Notes under the pieces: generated by a model | Seen by the model: the letters and a program-made list of their open reading frames with translations, nothing else | Told to the model about the DNA's origin: nothing | Databases searched by the model: none | Part shown: piece by piece, positions 29,606 to 38,756 of the stretch | Layout of the letters: each line of letters begins with the position of its first letter | How positions within the stretch are numbered: position 1 is the first letter of the stretch | IMG/VR virus record: IMGVR_UViG_3300021425_001894 | Span: 1-39,736 of that record | Strand: one strand, 5' to 3' | Source of the DNA: a virus | DNA: 39,736 bases | Made by a program: the position numbers and the translations under genes

Positions 29606-32600
29606 TTTTCCTCTAACCATTTATAATCATTTATCTTATCTAGTTCTGCTAGATTATTTTTATTTGCTTTTGCAAAAGTGTTCCCCTCTAGTGCTCCGCT
29701 TACTGCTTCAGCAGTAAACTCCTCTTCGCCCCTAGTGTTTAACCAAGTTTCTAAACGTTGTTTACTTTCTGCATCATCATTAAGTGTGAGTTTTACACAC
29801 TCTCTGAACGCACTCCTCCAAGTGCTAAATGCATCAGTATTAAATCTTGTTATGCAACTTACTTGTGGCATAGATTTAAATCTAGAACTTAGTCCTGTTG
29901 TAAAATCTAATCCCCAACTAGTGGCATTTCTAACCATTTCTGTTGGGAATAATTTTACTCCTCCATAACCGTATTCATCATTTGTGATTGGATTTTTACT
30001 TGCCCATACATGGACAACTTCATGATCATATACATCTGGTATATAGTCAAATTTAAAGTCTTTAACAATTTCTGCGTCAGCATCTACTACCCAAAACATG
30101 TTGCTTTGCACTCTTGTAGAAGCAACTTTATGTGCCTCAAATATTCCTTTAACATCTCTTACCCATATAAGATTTAAATTAATTTTTTCCTGTCTTATAT
30201 GATCTTGTAATATTCTGAACTTATGGTCAGCATTTTTTTCTTTGTAACTGAGAAATACTATATCATAAGGTTTTGTATAACAGCCTTTTTCTTTAACATA
30301 ATTGATGTTTTTAATTCTGTTTAATCTTAAGTCATCAGATTTGATGGTTGAATAATCGTTGCTGGTAGGCCATAATCTTAAACCTCCGTATGCATGAACT
30401 TTTTCTGTGGCGGGATTTACTTTTTGCCATGCATGTACTTTATTTGTTTGAGTTATTGTAGGCAGATATCCACTGTCGAGCAAACTTTGATTCACTTTCA
30501 CATCTGGGTCTACAGTCCAAACAAAGGGAGTTTCTATATCCTTTATCGCGTTTATAAACTCGTTCTTTTCTAAACTTTGCAAGTGAATAACAGGCCATTT
30601 AGGCCTAAGGCTCGCAATAGTATTTATTTGTTTTAAGTGATCGAATGAATTGTTTTCTATCTCTTTATCTGTATACTCGTTGTCTAAAAATGTATGTTTA
30701 GGCACTAGTCTGACGCTCGTATACGCATTGTCTTCATTTAGGAATACATGTACGTTATGTTGATCATATTGTGTGGGGTAATAATCAAACTTAAATTCAG
30801 GGTCTATTTGTGTAAAAGCATCTACAATCCAGTACATATTACTGTTAGACTGTGCTGATAGACGCTCATAGACGCTCTGTAAGCCATTTTCGTAATCAGA
30901 TGCCTGTAAGTAATATACAGGATATTCCTTTTGTACGCAGGAAGGTTCTCTAATATATTTAGGCCTTCCTTTAGTTTGTTTTACTTTAGGATATAATGTA
31001 ACACCGCCGTAATCGTACTGTCTTTTTGTTACTGGATTTAGTTTTTGCCATACATGAGTCTTTCCTTCGTCCCATGTATCAGGTATAAAATCAAAATTAA
31101 ATTCATCTAATACATCAACATCAGGATCTATTACCCAAAACCACTCATGTTTAGATTTTTGTCTGCCATCTTCTTCAGAACTAAATGTTTCAAACTCTAC
31201 TATTTCTATATCTGTTAATAAACCTTGGTATTTTATGTCGTCAGTATTAAACTTTTTTGGTACTAACTTTATACCACCGCATCTGTTATCGCTCACATTT
31301 GTTATACTACGTGGATACTTATGCTCTAACTGATTTGGTAGTTTAAATATATTAATAAATTTTTGTTCACTATATGCAGGAACCCACTTAAACACTTCAG
31401 ATATGACATGTTCGGAATCTACGAGCCAATAAGCATCTGTTCTACTTTTTCTGCTGTATGTATTATAATCATTTAAATCATCTGTAAAGAATATATCATA
31501 CCTTACTGGTACTGTATCTGTGTGTAGTTTCTTTTTGGTAAAGTCAAAGTTTTTATGTATTAAAAATATACCAGCAACTCGATCGTCCCATAGCTCTGTT
31601 ACCTCAGGTAAATATCTATGCTCCAATCCCCATTTAAAAACATGTATATATTCTCTTTCATGCTTTCCAGGTACATATAATAGTTTACCGTTAAAATCAT
31701 AGTCTCTATCTACTACCCAAAACCAGTCTGTTTCTGAACGTTTAGCATAATACTCAAATGTTTCTGCATCAAAGTCTTTGTTTGTATAGAATACATCATA
31801 GTTCTCATCTTCAACTGGGCAGTCTTTATGTATTTTAATTTCTGCATTTTTCCATTTCTTAGGTACTAAACGGATACCTCCCATCTCTTCTGGATATTTT
31901 TCAGTAAGTTGATATGGCATACGAAAAACATGTATCATGTCTTGTTCAAATGGATTAGGTACCCAGTCTAATGTGCGTTTGTTTACTTTATATTGTCCGT
32001 CGATTAGCCAAACATAGTCGTGATTAAATGTATTTCTCTGGGCATAGTCATCAATATCTTTTACAAGCATTACAGGATATTCTAGATTAATATCTAAGAA
32101 ATTATGATATTTTGTATCTGCGGTTTTCCATTCTCTGGGATATAATTTTATACCGCCTTCTTCTGCAGGATACTTATGCTCTAATTGTCCACGTAAATGA
32201 AAACTATGTATAAAGTTAGGTTCGAAATTACTTGGAGCCCAATTTATATCTTCTGGTAACTTGTATTCTTTATCTATACACCATACATGACTTGCGTACG
32301 GATTTTTATCAAAATATTTTCCTGGTGTTTTAGTGAATAATTTATCAAAAGTTTTTTTACAAACTATTTTGTTTATTTCTTTAGTTCCTTCAGACTTGTT
32401 TTTTGGCAGTAATGTTACACCACCGTAATTTTGATTATCCCATTTCCACACATGAGTATAACCCATATCGTAACTATCAGGTCTAAAATCAAATATATCC
32501 ATGTCTATAATTTCTATATTAGGATCTATTACCCAATACATTTTTGTATTTGGTATTGCTTGGTCTACAGATTTTATTTGTTTAGCGAATGGAAAAAGAT

Positions 32601-32643
32601 CTGCAAGACTATTGTTTTCTCCTATGTAAAATATATCAAACAT
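29587..32643 (-). CDS. 1018-residue protein with nine diverged repeats
   Basis: Each unit begins with a W-x-V-D-x-(D/E) strand, continues with F-x-(F/W)-x-P and H-V-(W/F), and ends in G-G-(V/I)-x-L-x-P. Units lie at about 36-80, 119-170, 210-262, 307-365, 404-464, 501-553, 603-649, 707-759 and 849-900. Units 1, 6, 8 and 9 keep a DPN/DPD/DAD triad like the DxD metal site of GT-A transferases; others have DRD, DKE, DGQ, DSE or DAF. The last unit is preceded by a GT2-like segment (YDIVFLSYKEKNADHK) and followed by a unique tail of about 118 residues. Probably a glycosyltransferase-related protein with one active and several binding units; this is inference. Confidence 0.75.
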   Translation of the reverse strand: MFDIFYIGENNSLADLFPFAKQIKSVDQAIPNTKMYWVIDPNIEIIDMDIFDFRPDSYDMGYTHVWKWDNQNYGGVTLLPKNKSEGTKEINKIVCKKTFDKLFTKTPGKYFDKNPYASHVWCIDKEYKLPEDINWAPSNFEPNFIHSFHLRGQLEHKYPAEEGGIKLYPREWKTADTKYHNFLDINLEYPVMLVKDIDDYAQRNTFNHDYVWLIDGQYKVNKRTLDWVPNPFEQDMIHVFRMPYQLTEKYPEEMGGIRLVPKKWKNAEIKIHKDCPVEDENYDVFYTNKDFDAETFEYYAKRSETDWFWVVDRDYDFNGKLLYVPGKHEREYIHVFKWGLEHRYLPEVTELWDDRVAGIFLIHKNFDFTKKKLHTDTVPVRYDIFFTDDLNDYNTYSRKSRTDAYWLVDSEHVISEVFKWVPAYSEQKFINIFKLPNQLEHKYPRSITNVSDNRCGGIKLVPKKFNTDDIKYQGLLTDIEIVEFETFSSEEDGRQKSKHEWFWVIDPDVDVLDEFNFDFIPDTWDEGKTHVWQKLNPVTKRQYDYGGVTLYPKVKQTKGRPKYIREPSCVQKEYPVYYLQASDYENGLQSVYERLSAQSNSNMYWIVDAFTQIDPEFKFDYYPTQYDQHNVHVFLNEDNAYTSVRLVPKHTFLDNEYTDKEIENNSFDHLKQINTIASLRPKWPVIHLQSLEKNEFINAIKDIETPFVWTVDPDVKVNQSLLDSGYLPTITQTNKVHAWQKVNPATEKVHAYGGLRLWPTSNDYSTIKSDDLRLNRIKNINYVKEKGCYTKPYDIVFLSYKEKNADHKFRILQDHIRQEKINLNLIWVRDVKGIFEAHKVASTRVQSNMFWVVDADAEIVKDFKFDYIPDVYDHEVVHVWASKNPITNDEYGYGGVKLFPTEMVRNATSWGLDFTTGLSSRFKSMPQVSCITRFNTDAFSTWRSAFRECVKLTLNDDAESKQRLETWLNTRGEEEFTAEAVSGALEGNTFAKANKNNLAELDKINDYKWLEEKWKSLN

Positions 32644-32836
32644 GTTTATTCTTTTCCAATATATAATTTACTGCATCTTCTATTTCATCTATGCCTTTAT
32701 TAATACCGTCCCATTTTTTATGTAGTTCTTCTCCATAGACAGGACATACTCCTCTATGATCAGGTAAGTCGCCACCGCAAAAGTGACATCTGCCTTCTAG
32801 TTTTCGTTGGATTTTATGCCAATCAATCTCGGACAT
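32636..32836 (-). CDS. Small zinc-ribbon-like protein
   Basis: A 66-residue protein. C17 and C20 in CHFCGG, H27 and C31 (RGVCPVYG) could bind one zinc ion. A charged helix follows. It overlaps the carbamoyltransferase end by 14 nt and the repeat-protein start by 8 nt, so it is co-translated with both. Function unknown; it might be an adaptor for one of its large neighbours. Confidence 0.65.
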   Translation of the reverse strand: MSEIDWHKIQRKLEGRCHFCGGDLPDHRGVCPVYGEELHKKWDGINKGIDEIEDAVNYILEKNKHV

Positions 32837-34337
32837 GAACCTTTACTCCATAGTGTTGAGCAAAGGCTTTGGCATCTTCTTCATCGTTTACAATAGGTTG
32901 TCCTTTTATGTTTAAACTTGTATTAAGTAACATTGGACAGCCTGTTTCTTCGTAAAACTTTGTAAGAAGTTTATGTAAGTCAGGATGTTCTTCCTTGCGA
33001 ACTGTTTGAACACGGCTTGTTCCGTCTTCATGAATAATTGCAGGGAACTCATCTGGCTTTTTACACTTTGCTACAAACTGCATGTATGGTGCATGTGAAA
33101 TACCTCCTGGCATTTCAAAATATTCATGCACATAATCTTCCAAAATCATTGGTGCAAATGGTCTAAATTTTTGACGTTTTTTGATAACGTTCATCTTATC
33201 TTTTACGTCAGGCCCCCTTGGGTCTGCACATAGGCTTCTATTACCTAATGCACGTGGCCCAAATTCAGCTCTACCATTTGCTATTCCAAAGAGTTCCCCC
33301 TCTTTTAAACTTTTTAATGCTTTTTTAATTGGATACTTACCCTCTATGTTGTATCCTAAATAAGGTGTTTCCCACTTTACACGTTCACCTGTTTTATTGT
33401 ATAATTCTAGAGCGGCGGCACCTAAACTGCTACCACAATCACCTGGGTTAGGCATTATAAAAATATTTTTAAATATATCTGTAAGCATACTATTTGCTAC
33501 ACAATTAAGTGCAACTCCACCCATATAGACCAAATTGTTACTACCAGTAATTTCTTTGGCATATTGGGCATAAGCATTTACACGTTGCTCAACTTGGTCT
33601 TGTGCGGCCGCGGCCATATCAAATTCGTCAACACCCACAAAACTATTTTTAGGTAATCCTCTTTGTAGGTTTTCTTTCATCTGTATTGTTCGACTGTGAC
33701 TCATCCACGGGTGTTTCATTCTAAAAAATCTTTTGCCCATTTTTTTACTTAATGGTTTCCAGTTTTCTGGCTTACCGTATGCGGCCATGCCCATTAAGAT
33801 ATATTCATCTTCCATTGGCTTAAGGCCTACATGATGTGTAACAGCACTATAAAATAATCCTAAACTACTTGGAAAAGACGTAGTATGCATTTTTTTAAGA
33901 TTGCCGTTCTGCCATTTCCATATAGTAGCAGTATCAAATTCACCAATAGCATCTATAACCATAACAGCACATTCATCAAAATTACTACTTAATACACCTG
34001 CGGCCGCATGTGTTTCGTGATGTAAATAATCTTTAATAGGTATATCTTTTAATTCAGGATAAAACTTTTTAATCCATTGGCGTTGTGTGGGCTCTCTTAA
34101 CCCATACCAATTTCTTCCATATATGTTTCTTAGTTTTTTAAGCCATGCTTTTTCATGTAATACAATTACATCTGGTTTTCCGCCTTCGATTGCGGCACCA
34201 ACTAGCTCATGACTTAGCCATGGATCATTTTTTATTTTACTATAACGTTCTGAATGCCCAGCAAATTCTATTACTTCGTCCTGTAGCATACAGGCACCAG
34301 CATCATGAAATCCAAAACTAAGTCCTAAAATTCTCAT
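32823..34337 (-). CDS. Carbamoyltransferase (NodU/CmcH/TobZ family)
   Basis: A 504-residue enzyme that transfers a carbamoyl group from carbamoyl phosphate via a carbamoyl-adenylate to a hydroxyl of a sugar or antibiotic. The N-terminal Kae1-like domain starts ILGLSFGFHDAGA and has HHETHAAAG near residue 105 (metal-binding His). YMGGVALNCVANS follows near residue 270. The C-terminal YrdC-like part has GRAEFGPRALGNRS near residue 357. All family landmarks are present and the length is close to normal. The 43-residue ORF upstream overlaps its ATG by one base. The product would be a carbamoylated sugar or small molecule. Confidence 0.93.
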   Translation of the reverse strand: MRILGLSFGFHDAGACMLQDEVIEFAGHSERYSKIKNDPWLSHELVGAAIEGGKPDVIVLHEKAWLKKLRNIYGRNWYGLREPTQRQWIKKFYPELKDIPIKDYLHHETHAAAGVLSSNFDECAVMVIDAIGEFDTATIWKWQNGNLKKMHTTSFPSSLGLFYSAVTHHVGLKPMEDEYILMGMAAYGKPENWKPLSKKMGKRFFRMKHPWMSHSRTIQMKENLQRGLPKNSFVGVDEFDMAAAAQDQVEQRVNAYAQYAKEITGSNNLVYMGGVALNCVANSMLTDIFKNIFIMPNPGDCGSSLGAAALELYNKTGERVKWETPYLGYNIEGKYPIKKALKSLKEGELFGIANGRAEFGPRALGNRSLCADPRGPDVKDKMNVIKKRQKFRPFAPMILEDYVHEYFEMPGGISHAPYMQFVAKCKKPDEFPAIIHEDGTSRVQTVRKEEHPDLHKLLTKFYEETGCPMLLNTSLNIKGQPIVNDEEDAKAFAQHYGVKVHVRD

Positions 34338-34468
34338 TATCTATAAACAAATGGGTCTCTTTTTCTTAACTCTTCTAATTTCTTTTTTAATTGCTCTTCC
34401 TCTTCAGGAGTCAACTTTAAGTCATCGTTTTCCTTTTTAGGGTTTGGGGTATTATTTTCTTCTGTCAT
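34337..34468 (-). CDS. 43-residue charged helical protein
   Basis: A short ORF starting MTEENNTPNPKKEN with GGAG about 10 nt before the ATG, joined to its neighbours by an ATGA overlap upstream and a TAATG overlap downstream. The sequence LTPEEEEQLKKKLEELRKRD is a strongly charged helix. Overlaps on both sides make it a real coding step in the operon. Function unknown. Confidence 0.6.
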   Translation of the reverse strand: MTEENNTPNPKKENDDLKLTPEEEEQLKKKLEELRKRDPFVYR

Positions 34469-35085
34469 GTAAAATATCTCCATCTGTACATTTCTATAAG
34501 GGTTTCAGCCATCTCATCATATATTTTTTCATCAGTTATATGTTTTGTTTCGCTAAACCCATTAGGGTAGAGGTTCATATATTGTTCTATAAAACTTTCT
34601 TCCGGCTTATAGTATTTACTTGTATCTATGCTATTCCATAGTGGTATCTGGCAGTTATGCGGTATGCTATTAAACATGTTACAAAAAACATAATCTATAT
34701 TTTTACTTTCTAAATATGTTTGTAATGCATACTGATATGTAACTGTATCTTCTAAACCAGTAGACCAATCTGCTAAATGTAAATCTGCATATCTATAAAA
34801 CTTTTGTAAATCTACATTTTCACTTTGCTTATATAATGTGTAATCTTTGCGTTCACCATCAAAACTAAACTCAAATCTTTCGTGTGTACTCCATCCTATA
34901 AAAACTAGGTCTACGTTATTGTTCTCACAATATTCCATTGTTGTACGGAGTATACGATGATTTCCACCACCACCTTTAGCAATATTTGTCACATCAGAAT
35001 TAAGTTTTTTTTGCAAAAAATATTTTAAACCCTTATCACATTCACTTGCTTCTACATGGCTACAACCATTTAGTAAAATATTCAT
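34465..35085 (-). CDS. SGNH-hydrolase-like protein (third, divergent)
   Basis: A 206-residue shorter relative of the SGNH proteins. LLNGCSHVEA gives the block I Ser, AKGGGGNHRIL supplies a block II-like Gly and Asn, and VFIGWSTHERFEF is the block III region. ETKHITDEKIYDEMAE near the end may hold the terminal His. Its start is coupled by ATGA to a radical SAM gene. A role in acylating or deacylating the same product as the neighbours is plausible. Confidence 0.65.
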   Translation of the reverse strand: MNILLNGCSHVEASECDKGLKYFLQKKLNSDVTNIAKGGGGNHRILRTTMEYCENNNVDLVFIGWSTHERFEFSFDGERKDYTLYKQSENVDLQKFYRYADLHLADWSTGLEDTVTYQYALQTYLESKNIDYVFCNMFNSIPHNCQIPLWNSIDTSKYYKPEESFIEQYMNLYPNGFSETKHITDEKIYDEMAETLIEMYRWRYFT

Positions 35086-36395
35086 CTGTTTGATTTATAC
35101 ATTAACCTGTGTAATTCTGGCAATGCTTCTTCCATACTTTCGTTTCTTTGTTTGTCTAGTAATTTTGTATATTTTTTAAATGTTACTAGCTCTTGTTCCC
35201 AATTTTCTTTTCTGTTTTCTTTTAATGCCTTTATAGTTGCATTTATACTTTGCACGTTTTCAGGTCTATTTGCTAGAACTTTGCTTTGTTTTAGCCACTG
35301 CTCTAATCTACCTGCGGCTACTTCACGTACCTGCTCTGGGCAGTTTCTAAAGTCTAAACTTGTAGGATAATCGCATATTAAGAACGTTACAAATACTTCT
35401 CTGCCATATTCTATTTCTAACTCTTCTATAAATGTAAGTAATTTTGTAATTGTTAAAACATTATAGATTTGTATAACAGGACTAAACAGTACAGTACCAA
35501 TAACATCACTAGCACAATATTTCCGCAAGTTTTTCTCAACTTGTTTCCAATGACTTGCACCTCTGATATATTCATTCTCATGGCCATATGCATCTACACT
35601 TACACACATTAATACACTTTTAAACTGCTCTACCAAGTCCAGAAAACGTTTCTGAATGTTGGTCATGTTGCTATTGAATACTAGCTCTATGTCTTTCGCA
35701 ATACCCATTTCCACACACTTTTCCATAATCCAATATACACGTTCTATAATAGTTGGTTCGCCACCTGTAAAATAAAGTTTACTTACATTAGGTAACCATT
35801 CCTCAACTTGTTTTAAAAAGTCTGGATCATCTTCCCAATTAGTTAAGTTATCAACAAACTGCCCCCAAGTAAAGTTATCTTTTATAAACTGCCCTGCTCT
35901 GGGTTCAGCAGTTTCTATCTTTTTATATTCCTTTTGAATTTGACTTGAATTTTGAGGTTGGCACATTCTACACTTCAGGTTACACATATTGCCTAGTCTA
36001 AAATCCAAGTACATTGGAGATTCTTCTACTTTATAGTCGTTGTTTATACTGCGTTCTATGATTTCGTGTATTTCTTCTCCTCTTCCGCTATATTCAAACC
36101 AGTCTCTTATATAGTTTGTTCTATAACTAGGAAAGCCCATATCTTCTAAATCATAACAATGTTCGCAACCTTTTACCACGTCGCCTTCTATCATTTGCTT
36201 ACGGATTTTACGCATATGGTTGCTGTTCCAGACACTTTCTATTTTGTGTCCTTGATTTAAGTCAACCATTGAACCATCGTCATTTTTAAAATTATCACGA
36301 GCTACACAACACCAACTTACTGTTCCTGTTGGTTGTGTCATTACATGTATCCAGGGATAAGGACAAAATGTTTTACTGTATTCGTTACCACTCAT
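35082..36395 (-). CDS. Radical SAM protein with N-terminal SPASM-like region (copy 1)
   Basis: A 437-residue enzyme. The radical SAM motif is C138-NLK-C142-RM-C145, followed by YFTGGEP near 215. An N-terminal Cys set (C11, C29, C30, C77, C80) with a CPYPWIH...G...CC pattern resembles a SPASM auxiliary cluster placed before the barrel, not after it as usual. The 5'-deoxyadenosyl radical chemistry could form C-C or C-S bonds, epimerise or dehydrogenate. Its substrate is unknown. It is one of four tandem paralogues in one operon. Confidence 0.88.
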   Translation of the reverse strand: MSGNEYSKTFCPYPWIHVMTQPTGTVSWCCVARDNFKNDDGSMVDLNQGHKIESVWNSNHMRKIRKQMIEGDVVKGCEHCYDLEDMGFPSYRTNYIRDWFEYSGRGEEIHEIIERSINNDYKVEESPMYLDFRLGNMCNLKCRMCQPQNSSQIQKEYKKIETAEPRAGQFIKDNFTWGQFVDNLTNWEDDPDFLKQVEEWLPNVSKLYFTGGEPTIIERVYWIMEKCVEMGIAKDIELVFNSNMTNIQKRFLDLVEQFKSVLMCVSVDAYGHENEYIRGASHWKQVEKNLRKYCASDVIGTVLFSPVIQIYNVLTITKLLTFIEELEIEYGREVFVTFLICDYPTSLDFRNCPEQVREVAAGRLEQWLKQSKVLANRPENVQSINATIKALKENRKENWEQELVTFKKYTKLLDKQRNESMEEALPELHRLMYKSNR

Positions 36396-37536
36396 GTTTT
36401 ATTAACTCATATAATTGAGGAAATGTGTCTGCAAAACTTTCGTTTCTATACTCATCTCCAAATTTTGTTGTATGTATAAACTGCTTAAAATACTCCTCAC
36501 TATATTGTTCGCCGTTCATAAAATCTAAAGTATTTTTTATAAACTCTGGTTGCTCTCCATCGTACATCTGTGTTATACTTTGTTTTACATTTGCAGGTAA
36601 GCACTTAGCACTCATATGCTTGGGTTCAAATACCATGTTATAATGCAATCTCATAGGCAAGTGTTTCTCACAAAATTGTGTGAGAGCATTCATTGTACAT
36701 ATATTTAGTATGCCTATTGTTTGAAATATACCGAACTCGAATTTGCCTTCTAGTAATGCAAACTTGTTCATATTGTTAATTACTTCATCAAACTTACCAG
36801 GGTGCCTTATATAATTAAATCTATTATCTATATCATCTATACTAAAAAATATTAGAACACTTTTAAATTGTTTCCATAAGTCAACCTTATCTTCTGGAAA
36901 TATACTGCCATTAGTATTATAACTAATACTTATATCTTTTGCTACGCCTAATTCTACACATCTCTCTAATATTTCATAATGCCTATCTATCAATAAAGGT
37001 TCGCCGCCAAAAAATTCTAGTTTTTTAATATGGGGTGCCCAATGATCTATTTCTTTCCAAAAGTCTTCGTTACGTTTAGGCCAACTACCTAAGTGATTAA
37101 AGTTTAATACTCTAGTCTTATTGTTAGAATCTATTGCTATTTCTTCTTTACCCCATTGACTACTTGCAAAACTTGTACATATTCTGCATTTGCTATTACA
37201 AATATTTCCTAATTTTAAATCTAATGTTATTGGTGTTTCAGTAGGTTGTACTAAATTATCTAATCCTAATTCGTTTTTATAGTATGTGAGTTCTCTTAGT
37301 CTTTTACTTTGTATTCCTGCGTCTTCTTCCTTCCAGCAATTATCACATGCTTTAGGTTTTTTACCTGATAAGAAATCTCTGCGGTATTGTGTTAGCCATT
37401 TGCCTTGCCATACATCACTTAGTTTATCACCATTACTTAAACTTTCAGGGGCGGCATCTTGCATAATACAGCAAGGGGATATCGTGCCATCAGTTCTAGC
37501 CTCTAAATTTACAAATGGTAATATACAATAGCTCAC
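36385..37536 (-). CDS. Radical SAM protein with N-terminal SPASM-like region (copy 2)
   Basis: A 383-residue paralogue. The cluster motif is C113-NSK-C117-RI-C120, with FFGGEPLL downstream. N-terminal Cys are C4, C22, C23, C64 and C67. It overlaps copy 1 by 11 nt. It is shorter than copy 1, mainly in the region after the barrel, and its N-terminal cluster is one Cys poorer than copy 3. Divergence from the other copies suggests a separate reaction on a common or successive substrate. Confidence 0.88.
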   Translation of the reverse strand: MSYCILPFVNLEARTDGTISPCCIMQDAAPESLSNGDKLSDVWQGKWLTQYRRDFLSGKKPKACDNCWKEEDAGIQSKRLRELTYYKNELGLDNLVQPTETPITLDLKLGNICNSKCRICTSFASSQWGKEEIAIDSNNKTRVLNFNHLGSWPKRNEDFWKEIDHWAPHIKKLEFFGGEPLLIDRHYEILERCVELGVAKDISISYNTNGSIFPEDKVDLWKQFKSVLIFFSIDDIDNRFNYIRHPGKFDEVINNMNKFALLEGKFEFGIFQTIGILNICTMNALTQFCEKHLPMRLHYNMVFEPKHMSAKCLPANVKQSITQMYDGEQPEFIKNTLDFMNGEQYSEEYFKQFIHTTKFGDEYRNESFADTFPQLYELIKHEW

Positions 37537-38756
37537 AGACTTGCCAACTCCGGATATACGTCATCGAAATTTTCTTCCCTCAATTTATCAAATTCTTTAT
37601 TAAATGCCTTGAATTCTTCTAGTAAATGTGTGTGATCATCATCTAAAAACTGTATAGAACTTTTATATCCATCAGTAGCTCGTCCTATATTATCTTGTGG
37701 CTCTAACCATTTTAAATGTTTTTTCCATTTAGATTTAATTTCTGCTTTTAAACTTTGTGGTAGCACACTCATTCTAAACCTTTCATTGTTTAGTAGTACA
37801 TTCATATACCAGTCTCCTGGTTTTATATATCCTTTATCTACCCAACTTCTATGAAAGTCAGTAATATGCCAGGCGTTATAGGCACTAACTGTTGCACTAA
37901 TATAAAAATCTACTTCAGGCGATTTTTCTCTTAATTGTTTTATATTTTTTTCAACGTCTGCCCATACAGTACCTTTACGTTGATATTCTCCACGTACGCC
38001 TTCTGCATCTAAACTGGCTCCAACACTAATATTATCAAAGTTTTTCCATAAATCTAATACACTTTGTCCTTTGTATTCTAATGTTGTAAAGTTTGTATTA
38101 TAAAATATTCGTATATCAGTTTTGCCCATTTCAACAAGTCTATTCATAATGCCCCAATGCTCGTCCATTAGAATAGGCTCGCCACCAGCCCAATATATTT
38201 GCTCTATATGTTCCAACATAGGATCAAATTCTTCCATAAAGTTATCTACATCTTTACGAATTTGTATAATTCTTTCTGTAGGACTTACATTAAATGTACT
38301 TGCCTTTGCATCAGCATACCAATTACTACTAAGTTCAGGTCCGCAATATCTACAACGTAAGTTGCAAACATTACTAAATCTAAAATCTAAGTATACAATG
38401 TGTAGATCATCGAGACTACCGTCTGCATTTGTTTTTTCAACTTTGTCCCAATGAGGTTCTAACCAGTCTCGGTTACTTCTTACTCTTAAACTATCGTGTC
38501 CTTTTTCTTCTTTTTCATAACAACGCACACACTCTTTACATTTTGTTCCGTTGAGCATATTTAAACGAATTTGTTTCATTCGCTCACTGTTCCATACTTC
38601 TTGTAAACTATTTTCTCGCAGATCGCCTATATTGTGTTCCCATGGAGAATCACAGCAAAGCATAGTTTTGCCATTAGGCCACGGGTGCATATGAATCCAG
38701 GGTAGGATACACATTACATCATTATCGTGATCTTCAATATTTGTGCTGAATTCCAT
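37533..38756 (-). CDS. Radical SAM protein with N-terminal SPASM-like region (copy 3)
   Basis: A 407-residue paralogue. The motif is C131-NLR-C135-RY-C138, with YWAGGEPI later. N-terminal Cys are C16, C34, C35, C73, C76 and C79, the most complete set of the intact copies. It overlaps copy 2 by ATGA and copy 4 by 23 nt. The CILPWIH...NGKTMLCC opening matches the family's auxiliary-cluster signature. Confidence 0.88.
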   Translation of the reverse strand: MEFSTNIEDHDNDVMCILPWIHMHPWPNGKTMLCCDSPWEHNIGDLRENSLQEVWNSERMKQIRLNMLNGTKCKECVRCYEKEEKGHDSLRVRSNRDWLEPHWDKVEKTNADGSLDDLHIVYLDFRFSNVCNLRCRYCGPELSSNWYADAKASTFNVSPTERIIQIRKDVDNFMEEFDPMLEHIEQIYWAGGEPILMDEHWGIMNRLVEMGKTDIRIFYNTNFTTLEYKGQSVLDLWKNFDNISVGASLDAEGVRGEYQRKGTVWADVEKNIKQLREKSPEVDFYISATVSAYNAWHITDFHRSWVDKGYIKPGDWYMNVLLNNERFRMSVLPQSLKAEIKSKWKKHLKWLEPQDNIGRATDGYKSSIQFLDDDHTHLLEEFKAFNKEFDKLREENFDDVYPELASL

